Assembly: GCA_026419785.1 (NCBI GenBank)
Contig: JAODTK010001555.1
Location: 1 to 64,000 of the forward strand
DNA: 64,000 bases
Direction of reading: 5' to 3'
Source: Sclerodactyla briareus
Lineage: Eukaryota; Echinodermata; Holothuroidea; Dendrochirotida; Sclerodactylidae
A program made the translations under genes and the position numbers. Within the stretch, counting starts at the first letter, position 1, and each line of letters opens with the position of its first letter. This document shows, in pieces, positions 10,462 through 21,345 of this stretch. Below the pieces are notes generated by a model. The model saw only the letters and a program-made list of their open reading frames with translations. It searched no databases and was not told where the DNA came from.

Positions 10462-12539
10462 TAAACCAGGGGCGGCGATCTGTGTTGATATTGGGGGGGG
10501 GGCCATATGCGGGTAGCACCCACTAAGCAGAGCGCCACCATGGGTTGGCGAGTGGCGTTTTAATCGTTAAAAGAGAAGAATTTTTCAGTTTTACAGACCC
10601 TCCAGATTCAGAAAACGGATCTTTCTGGGGTCATATGGCAGGAAACAAAACTCTTAAAATCGCTCACTAAATTCCCAGATTTTTTTATTTCCCAAGAAAC
10701 ATTCTTGAAGGAACTGATCATGGTCATCTGTTACAATTCGGGCCACGACGGTTGTTGACGCGTAGGTGAAATAATTTTTTTTGTTTACGGGACAACCCAA
10801 GATTGAGGAAACGGCATTTTTCAATGGGACCGTTATGACAGTAGGCAACGCGTCCCACTTAAAATTGGGCAATAAATTTCAGAATTCGAATTTCTAGAAA
10901 CATTCTTGAAGGAAAATGATCAATGTTTATCCGTTACAATTTGGGCCACCGACGGTTGTTGACAACGCCCGTAGGTACAATAATTTTTTTGTTTTACAGA
11001 CACCCCAGATTAGGGAGGAAAACGGCATTTCTGGGACCGTATTGACAGTAAGCAACGTCCCTAAAAATGGGCAATACATTTCAGAATGTCATATTCTAGA
11101 ACCGGTCTGAAGGAACTGATCTATGTGTAATCTTTACAATTCGGGCCACCAACCACAGTGGACGCGTTAGGGTACATGGGAAATTTCTCGTTTACAGACC
11201 ACTCAGATTGCGGAAAACGGCATTCCGCGCTTTATGCAGTGAGCACGTCTCTAAAATTGGCACTAATTTTCAGAAATTTGGATATTTCAAGAAACGTTCA
11301 AGGAACTAAGTGAGTTTATTCCACAATTTTGGCCGCATCTGTGGTCTCGTATAGGTACAAGGAAATTTTGAGCCTTATGATCCCCCAGAATGCTGGAAAC
11401 GGTACTTCCATGTCGTATAGCATAGAAAATCCAAAATTGACAAATAAATTTCTGAGATGTATATCTCAAGAAAAAACTCTTGAATAAACTGATCTACGTT
11501 TATTCATTACAATTCGCGTCACCGTACAAGAAAATGTCTTACAGCCCAACCCACATCACAGATTGAGGAGAGGCACTTCCGCGGATTATTGGCAGTATGC
11601 AAAGCACTGAAAATGACAGTAAAATTCCGGAAAACGATCGATGTTAATCCTTACAGTTCTTCCTGTGGGGTCTCCATCTAATATAGCCATTTCTTAGAAG
11701 ATATTCCATCGAGGAATAGTCCAACTGGGTTGGAGGCTGGCCGAGATTAAAACATTTGATTGAAGATCACTGTCATGGAAAATGTGTGCATTTTTTCGGG
11801 ATTCATTGAAAGGAATTGAGCCAAGTCAGCAGACAACTTGGTCATTTTTTCAGATTCGTTCTCGTTCAATTTCTTGTCAAAAATTTCCATGTCTCAGATG
11901 GTTTCGCCCCGCTCCGCGCGATAGTCATACGTCAACAAGTACACCTCCTATAAAAACGTCAAGATCCCGGCCATGTGTTTTTCGTACATTAGGCTTTCAT
12001 CTCCTGATTAAAAAAAGAACGGCAGGCTGCAAAGCCAATCGAACAATAAGGATCAGACGTAGATAAACTGTGTGCAGTGTTAAAAAAGGCAGGTTGGATT
12101 CCGGACTATTGTAGGGGGAGGGGAAGGAGGGGAAAAGGGGGGTGGGGGGTGCCAAACATGAATCAAGTCCTAACCATGTCTTCCCGGGCCACATTTTTTT
12201 TTTTTTTTTTTTCTTTTTTTTTTTTTTTTATGTCACCCACATGACATGACAAGTATGGAAAGAAATATATTTGACAGAATCTGACAAAAGTTTATTGTAA
12301 CCGTGGGCCCACTGTATTATGCATGTACGGAAAAGATAGGATACACCGCGCGCAGCGCGATTTTTTTTGCATTTCGACTTCTCAACATGGTTAGCCTTTT
12401 TGTTTTGGCCCGTAATGTACATATGATTTATAGGATTTTTCGACCAGTCGGCGCAAAATATTGGGGGGGGGGTTATTTGATATTATGTCCCCCCCCCCAC
12501 CAAAAATATTGTGGGGACATGTACCCCCGTGATCGACGC
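10462..12539 (-). repeat. Right arm of 6.9 kb foldback element
   Basis: This arm is about 2.08 kb and is inverted relative to 5635-7285. It begins with GGCGGCGATCTGTGTTGA and a G10 run (10493-10502), passes through a six-monomer array, then the GAAAGGAATTGAGCC, GGTCATTTTTTCAGA and CGCCCCGCTCCGCGC boxes. It continues through a long T tract (12194-12229, one C interruption) and a G10/C10 pair (12463-12472 and 12489-12498), and ends CCGTGATCGACGC. Confidence 0.8.
10575..11690 (+). repeat. Array of ~190 bp monomers, 6 copies (right arm)
   Basis: The landmark TTTACAGACC, or its decayed form, recurs near 10590, 10783, 10992, 11190, 11371 and 11537. TTACAATTCGGGCCAC, or its variants, recurs near 10731, 10933, 11133, 11319 and 11507. 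Monomers also share GGAAAACGGCA, ATTGACAGTA and ATTCTTGAAGGAACTGATC. Decay increases toward the outer end, where the last monomers are shorter and hard to align. Confidence 0.85.
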
Positions 12540-15117
12540 ACATGAATTATAATACATTCTCAAGTTGGCCGTTAAACATATCTGAAAGCAGCGTGGCAGG
12601 AGCGCTACTGGCCGCAGTGCAAACAAAATGGTTGTACCAGTTCCTGTACACTATATAGGAATATACCTGGTACGAGACTCCGGAAGCCACATGCTACTAC
12701 CAATTGTGGGTGGGGCAGGTTGGGGGTGGTAGGGGCATTGTGGGCTGACGGAGGTGGGCTGCCGAGTCGAGTAGGTTATACCGTACTATAGGGCAGTGCT
12801 GCATTCGGGAGTTATCGTAGAGAATCCGAACGTATTGATTTTTCTCTTTGATGAGCGGTGATTAGCCGAAAAGTCCAGAAAATGCTCATTGTCATATTAT
12901 CTTTGCTAATACCTGAATTAGTAAGCTAACATTTATTTACCAGTAAACAGGGCGGCCCAAAAAAATTAGGCGGCCAAAAGGCCGATGGCAGAAAAGTGCG
13001 GTGGCTAAAGCCCCCGCAGCCCCCCAGTATCGCGTGTAAAGACGTTGCGTTGTGAGCTATGCAAAGGTTGACGAACAACAACAACAACAACAACAACACA
13101 GCAAAAACACTAGGTTATGTCATGCAATCAATCAGCACGGAAACACAAGGGGTGTATTTACCCAAAAAAACAAAAATGAATTTACGGCTGTACGGGAATT
13201 TAATAATAAGAAAACCTCATGGGGATAAATGGAATCAGTCGATTGATTGAACTCTCTATTGTGCATATTTGTCGGGGACAATTTCATGGAGAGGGTGTTC
13301 GAATTGTTCATGCGTTGAATTTGCTTAGAAAATCGCTTCCAGTTTTTGCGTGCATTAATTGGCAGGTCAGGCAATCAGTAAAGACATACTGGGCATACAT
13401 ATTAACGTTTGCTTCAGGCCTATATAGCCAATTCCCATGCCAAATCTGTCTTCACTGCCTGATTCTTTCGAAAGGACTATGCCTTCTGTTTACATCCCTA
13501 CAAGCCCGCTGCTATGACTTGGGATGTTTTGGCTAAGCGTGGTTATAATTAGTGACTAAATACTAACAATGCATTGCATCATTAAACTATTCGGCTACCA
13601 CATCTACCCCGGCGTATGGTATTTTGACTTAGGCCAAAGTTTGGACACATATGAACATCATAGATGAAAGTCGAAAGTTCTCGAAAATAGTCCTTCTTAT
13701 ACCGGTATATATCACCGGTTGAAGCACACAAGTACGGGGTCCATAGGGAGTCGTGTTTTGTGGGACGGAACAAGAACTTCATTTTGTATAACCAATCTTT
13801 TCCCACCACCACCATGCAATGTTCCTTCGCATGCACGGAAGGTTTGTTAATGTTGTCCAACTCGGCTAGGTAGCATACTTCACCGAACAATATAATCTTC
13901 TCCATTCACTTTCGATTTCCCATACCACAGAAACGATATGATTTTGTTCTTACCTTAAGACAATTGCTAGTCAGTTGAACAATAACCTGATGATTTGGAC
14001 TCTGGTCGGGGCCCACTGACAATCTGGGTACCTCTCTAAACAAACATCTTAGAATCCGGAATTGCTCATTTCTGGCGGCGGGATTCCGATGCTCCAGATT
14101 ATGACTTTCGGTATGACATCACCCATTCAACCCTAGTCTTCCAAATCAAGTCCATCGCCCCAACCCATTCCGTGCTCAGAGAGTACGTACTGGGATGGGG
14201 GCATAATCGTCATCTCTCAGTGTCCTTATCGTATATTAAGAGACGAAACTTACTGCTCTTGGTCAGCGTCCCATCATAGATTGATCTTCTCTCGTTATTA
14301 TTACCGTGATTTCAGCGGCGCCTTCGAAATTCCTGGGGAATTTGCATGGTTAACTGCCCTACTAGGTCCCCTCCTTCTTCCACGGGTCGTCGCCTCCTCG
14401 CCATCCAACCAAAAACCTACGCGCGTTGCCTTTTATATGCGCAGTGTTTCAGAAGTAGGAGGAATCAACAAGTGTCTAGTTTTTTGTGTTATGGGGTTTG
14501 AATTACACGTGGAGCAAGTAGAGCTCGCCCTTCTTTGTTCTTTGTTCGAAATCGAAATTTCATTTTTGCTTGGTTTCACGGTTGAAGCGCCCATCTCCGC
14601 CGCCGGGTAGGCCCATTATCGGGAATTTCTGGTCGCGGTGGATTAGAAGGCTACTTGGAAAAAAATCATGCCATGAAATATGGTTGTTGTTCGTAACTTT
14701 TTTGACCACGAACATAGGTAAACATGAAGTTGTGGGGGGGGGGGTAAGGTAGGTGGCCTTGTTTGAAGTTGAGGGGCGCGTTTCAAAAACACTCACATAA
14801 ATGCGAAAAAACAAACACCTCGTTCCCCAATTCATTCTGCCGGAAAAGTCAGGGCCTCTCAATTCACCCACGCGTAGTTCGCTCTTATCAGGCCCAGGTC
14901 CCGACCTGCAGTTCACAGTTATCATCGGAGCAAATCACAATTTCTCAACAATATGACCTTATTACGAACTAGAAAAGTGCGGGCGGGTAAAAACCGGCCA
15001 GACGTATAATCCCCGATCTTCTTATTCAAGAAATTTGGGGAACATGGAAACGGACAATATGGTTGAAAAGAAGACATTTATAGACTTGTGAAAGCGACAA
15101 CGTGTACAGGTAAATGG
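12540..15117. other. Gene-free stretch
   Basis: No gene recognised. The region has a CAA microsatellite, a G11 run (14734-14744) and a GC-rich patch near 12950-13030. The open frames (about 105-121 codons near 13.2, 13.6, 14.3 and 14.6 kb) lie within chance expectation and show no family signature. Confidence 0.5.
13075..13099 (+). repeat. (CAA)n microsatellite
   Basis: Eight or so uninterrupted ACA/CAA units. Simple sequence repeat. Confidence 0.95.
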
Positions 15118-17400
15118 GTGTTTGCGTCCTTAAATAAGCACATTTATTAAAAGAATCGACCTTTAACCAAATGCAAACCGAAGAGGTCAATTCAGGTCAG
15201 AGGTCACACACATGCAGGTCGCCAGTATATCACAATGGTGAATCATCCGGCCTTCGCAGATATTCAATTTCTCCGTGATAGCCAAAAACAACATTTTTTG
15301 ACCCCTATTAAGTGACCCTCCGAATGACCTTTTAATGATATGACAGATATTATGAAGTTGTTGTTAATCTCCATGTGATACATCCACTCTAGGAGCATTT
15401 TGCACTTCTGATGAACACCACCCAGTGCTATGGAAAAAGTAAAAAATCAGTTTTGTGACCCCTAAGTGACTTAACGACATCAATGGACACATGGCGGGTT
15501 TTTATGAAAATGAAAATTGTTACACTCCATGTGATGCATCCATCTAGAAGCCTAATATACATTCCAATGAACAGTCCAATGTTATTGCCGAAAAAGGTTA
15601 TAAAATTGAACTTTGACCCCTTGTAAATACAAGTAAGTGTTCCGATCGAAAGCGGGAGTTGTTTCCTCTCATTAAAGCCACACAAAGCTCAATCACATTA
15701 TCCAAAAATAACCAGTGTCTATGTTTTTGCCCGTAACTCCTTAAAAAACACCATGTTATTCAAGATGCGACCTTTAACCACATAAACCACCCCCACAGAG
15801 TTCAAATTCAGGTTAGGAGGCGACACACATGCAGGTCAACAATATATCACAATGGTGGACAATCCAGCATTCCAGGAATTAAATTCTCCGATTATAGCGA
15901 GAAAACAGTTTTTGACCCCTAAGTGCTCGAATGACTTTTAAATGATATGACAGTTTTTTATGAGAATGGTTACCGTCTTCTCTCCATGTGTTACATCCAC
16001 TACTAGGAGATTCACATTCTGATGAACACACTCATGTGCTAAGCCGAAAAGTACTACATCAGTTTTGACCCATAAGTGACTTTAATGACCTTCAATTGAC
16101 AGGCGGGGGTTTTTCTGAAAATTGGTACACTCCATGTGATGCATCCCATCCTACAAGCATATTGCATTCCATGAACATGTCCAATGTGTTATTGCGAAAA
16201 AGGTTAAAAAATGAACTTGACCCCTTGTAACTACCAAAGTACGTGTTCCGATCGAAGCGGGAGTTGTTTTCCTCCATAAAGCACACCAAAGCTCTACCAC
16301 ATGATCCAAAACTAACCAGGTTTCGATTTTTTTGCCCCGTCGAACTCCTTAATGTAAGACAATTTATTCAGGATTCGACCTGTAACCACATAACCCCCGA
16401 CAGAGGTTATCAGGCAGAGGTCAACCACATGCAGGTCAACAATTATAATCACAATGGGAACATCCAGCCTTAGCACAGATTCAATTCGCCGATCATAGCC
16501 AAAAAAAAGTTTTGGACCTAAGACCTAGAGATGACCTTTAAGATGGATGACGGTCAGAGAAAATGTTAATCTCCATGTGATACATCCACTCCTAGGCCAT
16601 TTTGCATTCTGATGAAACCACACTCAGTGCTATTTGCCGAAAAAGTACTAAAATCAGTTTTTGACCCCTAAGTGACCTTAATGACCCTTCAATGGAACAT
16701 GGCGGTTTTATGAAAATTGGTACACGCCATGTGAGGCATCCACTCTACGGCATATTGCATTCCAATGAACATGTTCAATGTTATTGCGAAAAAGGTTATA
16801 TTAAAAAATTGAACTTTGACCCTGTAAACTACCAAAGAAGTGTCGATCGAAGCGGAGTTGTTTCCTCCATAAAGCACACAAGCTCTATCACATATCCGAA
16901 AATAACAGTTTCAATTTATCGTGCCCGTAAATGACCTTAATTGAGCACAGTTATTCAAGATTCGACATGTAAACACAATGACACCTGACAGAGGTCAAAT
17001 TCAGGTAAGAAAGTCACAACACATGAAGGTCAACAATTATATCACAATGGTGAAAACCATCCAGCTTCGAGATATTCAATCTCCGATATAGCCAAAACAG
17101 TTTTGTGACCCTAAGTGACCCCTCGAATGACTTTAATGATATGACAGATTTTATGCCAAAATTGTTACTCCTCAGGTGATACATCAAACTCCTAGGAGCA
17201 TTTGCATTCTGATGGACAAACCCAGTGCTATGCCGAAAAAAGTAATAAAATCGTTTTGACCCCTCAGTGACATTTAATGACCTTCAATGACATGGCGGGT
17301 GTTAATGAAAATTGTTACACTCCATTGTGCTGCATACACTCCTAGAAGACATATTGATTCCAAGGAAACCATGCCAATGTTATTGCAAAAAAAAGTATTA
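15118..17400. repeat. ~600 bp tandem repeat (satellite-like), ~3.8 copies
   Basis: The landmark TTCAGG followed by ACACATGCAGGTC recurs at about 15191, 15807, 16408 and 17000, giving periods of roughly 616, 601 and 592. Each copy contains in order: CTCCTTAA; a CGACCTTTAACCACA-like box; CACAATGGTGAA; TTTTTGACCCCTAAGTGACC; AATGATATGACAG; CTCCATGTGATACATCCACT; TTTTGCATTCTGATGAA; CAGTGCTAT; a second TGACCCCTAAGTGAC; and TCCATGTGATGCATCC with GCATATTGCATTCC. The paired Ca-TGTGAT-CATCC segments show that each unit is itself an internal duplication. Differences between copies are largely single-base indels. No coding capacity was recognised. Confidence 0.92.
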
Positions 17401-17424
17401 AACTCATCATTTTGATGATCAGGA

Positions 17425-17875
17425 TAAAATATTCAAATTAGTCACACAAATTCCCTCCAGTGATCTTGATGCTATTGAATAAACTTATCAGGCGGTTAGT
17501 AGGTCCTAACACAGTTTCGTTCAAAATCCCTTTGTAAGTGAGAAAATAATTGCATTAAGTATTCTAATTATGCTAACGAATATGTAAAATTAAAACACAC
17601 AAATGACCTTCAGTGATTTAACGGCAATTGAATAAAATTATTCGGGACTGTTTAGAAGGTCTACTCACCGAGTTCCGTGAGAACCAACAAGTTTATGAAT
17701 TTGCCTAATTGCTAATGGGGCCAACTTTATGCAAAATTAGTCATTGAAGATGACCTCCAGTGACCTATGCCACATTAGAAAATCAATCGCACTGATAGTT
17801 GCCTATCACAAGTCTCAGGAAAATGAAAATGAAGTTTGAAATATCACATGACATTATGCATAATTAGGATACTGG
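17425..17875. repeat. ~150 bp tandem repeat, 3 copies
   Basis: The box AAATTAGTCACACAAAT followed by CCTCCAGTGATC, or its variant, recurs at about 17434, 17587 and 17735. Other shared words are ATTGAATAAA and GCATAATTAGG or GCTAATTATG-like ends. The array abuts the 600 bp array directly and shares its TGACCTCCAGTGACC vocabulary, so the two families may be related. Confidence 0.75.
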
Positions 17876-20800
17876 CCAAAGAAATGCAAACTTGAACTCG
17901 GATGACCTTGTGAAATTGTCGCCATGTTTGTTCGGCTCCAAACACTACCACAAACCACCAGTTCGTGTAAAATCGCACGAACTTGAAAATTTTGCGGGAA
18001 AAACCGCAATAATAGAGGGGCAGCAAATCTACGATATAGCCCATTTTCGAAATTATCCGAAGATTTTCTCATACGGACATGTGTATACAAGGTTTGGGTC
18101 AATCGGAGAAGTGTAAAGAATGAAGAGCCGATAACGCCTACAGTTTTCCGGCGGCTGCGGCACGGCGGCGGCGGCGGCGGCGGAGACGGGAGGGGCGGGA
18201 CACGGCAAAACCATAATATCCCCGAACACTACAGTGTTGCGGGATTAATGATGATAAAAGTCCAAAAATTGCAATAACAGATGGTTGCCTCTTGCGATTA
18301 CGCGCTTTAGCCCGGGGACTTTCCCCTAGGTTTGTAGGTGTCATCTCCGGAATCCGGACACGTAGGAATGTCTACCTTTTCAATGACTACTGTTTCAACA
18401 TTCCACTGTGGCCCCCTCACCTTCCTCTGTCGTCGTTCCCGGTCACCTTGTGATCCTCGTAAAGTAATTACTGTCTGAGAACTTATAGACCCAACAACCC
18501 ACAGTAGTATTATAGTTGGAACCGATATTGGAAGTCAGTTAAGACAAAGCGTTAAGGTTCAAATGTACGATCTAGATTACCAGCTCCCATGATCAGGGGT
18601 AATAGGTAATATCTGTGAATTATCATTTAAAGATTTTGACGGGGGTAAGGATTCTATACTCTGAAATAGACTTGGGAATTCCCGCGTCGAATACGGAATC
18701 ATACCAGAACTCTCTGTGGGGAAAACTCTGGAATTATAGTCCAAACTCTATAGAGAGCAAATCATCTACACGTACCTTTTCGTACTCATTAAATCTTAGT
18801 ATTTTGAAGTGAGTGTAGGATTATGTGGTTCGTGCTTGACGAAAATTACGTTGGTGGGAGGGAGGGGGCCGAGGTTTGTATCTCATTCATCCTTTAGGTT
18901 GTGAATCTTTTACTATGCCATGTCTTAGGGGGTCCATGCCTCTACACACTCTGCTTTCGTTTTGGAACTCCTCCGCATATATGTAATATGCTGCTTAGAC
19001 TATTATGTATTCTCACAAACGCTCTGCAGAAATGAATGAAAGTGAAATTTAAATAAACTACATCTGATGATGGTTAAAGGTCAATATTGAAACGTGTCTA
19101 ATTCCAGTGATACGGGGCAAAATGGGAGATAGTGGCAAAATTGCATATGTGATAGAGCTCTGTGTGATACAGGCAAGAAGAAACGAATTCCATTCTAACC
19201 TGTTCTTCACGTTAAAGAGGCAAAGTTGGAAGTTGATACATTTCGACAATAACATATGGTGTGTGTATCGCTGGACACATGACGATTAAAGTGTGATCCC
19301 CCTTCCCCCGAAATAGGAGGGGGTACCATAAAGGGACCGTATGGGACGGGGGGGGGGGGGGTGGAGGATTATGACCAGTGATAACGTTCACGTAAGGTGA
19401 TTACTGCAAAAAAACCTCGACAAAGTTAGGTTTTGTTTTGTTCATTTACAATCACGGTGGCTTGAAATGCCCGAACACTGACCGGGCGAAGGGCCGGTCC
19501 GGCTCGTTGAAATAACCTGAGATATGGTCAGTATTGGTTTCACGGTCACATTGATCAGTGACTTATCCTACTGGAAGGTTGGTCATTTTACTTCAATATC
19601 ACCAGAACACCGTTTTTCAGATCAAGCGGTACATTTATGTGATATCAAGGGACAAATAGACCTAATCGATGTAAATTTTGCCGGAAATTTGTATTAGAAG
19701 AAAGGAAAGGAAACAGACTAGTTTCACCTAACAAAAGGTAGGGCAGTAAGTCAACTTGCTGCAACCCCGACAGCAGTTGGCACTATAAATTGGCCGAGGG
19801 GACTGACCGTTCGTTTGATAATGAAAACCGTATACCTAAAATCCCCGTTGAACGTTGAAAGTTCTATTCATATCTAGATGAGCCACACAAACCATTCTCA
19901 TGAGAAAAATATGAACGAAATGGAATGTAGTCTAATGTGGCCAGAAAATGGGTTCCCAGCTGGTTGACAAACCGCATGAAGGTGTCAAATTTCTTCCAGT
20001 CCGAGGCAAGTCTCAAAACTTGTCTCAGCCAGCCGGGCAAACTGTAATGTAGGTGTTTTGTTTTTGTCATTACACTTATCTTTGATCCAAGTGCAAGAAA
20101 AAAGGAAAAGAGAGAAGAAAAGAAAAAACCATGAATGCCGGGGATACCTGAATATTCCATTGGCGTGATCAACGGGAATAAAAATGTATCCATTGACCAT
20201 TTTCGCATTGTCTCAGCGTCTTCTGCACACATATGGGGAACCCACATAAACAAATGGAGCTTGTACATCCACGCAGGTGGGATCTATTAAAATTAGCATT
20301 TTTTACACAACTGCACCCCCGGTCTACATAAAACAATAGGGTTTCATGTACACCCCATAAGAATGTGCATGCCGAATTTCCACCTGATCGGACCAGGACT
20401 TCTGGATCTTATAGTGTTAACCCAGATTTTAAACTCGGGATGCCTTGACCTCAATTGACCCCTTTGACTGACCCCGAAACAACAGAGACATTACTCATAC
20501 CTTAATACCAAGTATGGCATTTGCATCAGCCTGGTGGGGTCGAGTATCGGTAATTCTGTTAACGAGGATAGGAGTAAACACAGAACACACACACACCACC
20601 ACACACATACAAACACACCACTAATACAAACAAACGTCTTGACTGCCTAGGAATCACTCTACTCTTGTCAAGGCTACGTGTAGAAAACGACACTGAGTAA
20701 GTAGTGTGACCTCTAATACAAATGGCATCCTATTCATGGGACAGTCAGTTTATAACTGCTTCAAAACAAAAGGAAAACTTTATCTTTGACGGTGCTTCAG

Positions 20801-20999
20801 CAATAAACCTGAAATACCCAAGAAGAGATTTGGAGCAGAATCCGAAAACACAGTAAACAGAGGAAGAACCCAATAACGATCAAGCAAGTCATGTTCGCTA
20901 GTGGTAATGGGTCTGGAAGAGCCTCTTATCTTGGAAATATCATTCTGCAGTGCTATAAACTAGCGGGTAAATAAATCGGAACAAATCAGCCTACAAATG
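17876..20999. other. Gene-free stretch
   Basis: No gene recognised. It includes a CGG tract, a G14 run (19348-19361) and a CA-rich stretch (20577-20620). At 17880-18110 the text (GGTTTGGGTCAATCGGAGAA) recurs in similar form near 47560, so this is probably a dispersed repeat. The 134-codon minus-strand frame at 19864-20268 shows a hydrophobic F/S-rich patch that reflects a purine-rich tract, not a recognised domain. Confidence 0.45.
18163..18183 (+). repeat. (CGG)n trinucleotide repeat
   Basis: Seven CGG units in a GC-rich patch (GGCGGCTGCGG upstream, GGAGACGGGAGGGGCGGG downstream). Short but nearly pure. Confidence 0.85.
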
Positions 21000-21345
21000 T
21001 AGGGGGGGGGGGGGGAGGGACGCAGCACCAAAACTTTGATGAATAATGTGTGTTAATATCTAAGCGGGAGCGCCACCATTGGTTTTTGAAGTTTATTGGG
21101 TTTTCACAAACCTCCAAGATGGCTCGGAGGAAACGACACTTACTGAGCGGGGTGAGGCTTATATGTACCCAGTCATAAACTGGGGTCATGTCAGCAAAAG
21201 TGGTAGTATTAATAAAATGTATGGAGAAGAATGAAATTCCAATCAGATGGGTTTGGAGACAGCACAAAATTCCCGCTGAGGGATAACCCGGGGAAAGGGA
21301 TGCACCCTTCGCACCCCCCACCCCATCTAAGAAAATTGACGTTCG
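21000..21345 (+). mobile_element. Partial relative of GCGCCACC dispersed family
   Basis: The order G14 run (21002-21015), TAAGCGGGAGCGCCACC, and CACAAACCTCC with a GGAAACGACACTT box parallels 27895-27980 in the hAT element and 10493-10640 in the foldback arm. The segment closes with GCACCCCCCACCCCATC. No terminal repeat pair or target duplication was found, so it is treated as a truncated or decayed copy. Confidence 0.55.

Larger units (their letters stand above)
5635..12539. mobile_element. Large foldback (inverted-repeat) element, 6.9 kb
   Basis: The left arm (5635-7285) is the reverse complement of the right arm (10462-12539). Landmarks in order, left versus inverted right, are: GCGKCGATCACGG terminus; C- or G-rich block followed by CATAATATCAA; GGGCCCACG; a long C run or A/T homopolymer; GGACTTGATT; the GCGCGGAGCGGGGC box; CATCTGAAAAAATGACCA; then arrays of ~190 bp monomers; then GGCGATCTGTGTTGA. 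The core (7286-10461) has no recognised gene. The arms differ in length because the arrays differ. Flanks read ACCATG on the left and ACATGA on the right, so an imperfect duplication is possible but not secure. Long arms around a core without a transposase fit a non-autonomous foldback or long-TIR DNA transposon. I cannot assign the superfamily. Confidence 0.85.

Noticed and set aside
12194-12229. Long T tract as a retroposon poly(A) tail on the minus strand
   Set aside because: It lies inside the foldback right arm, with an A tract at a comparable place in the left arm. No retroposon body is attached.
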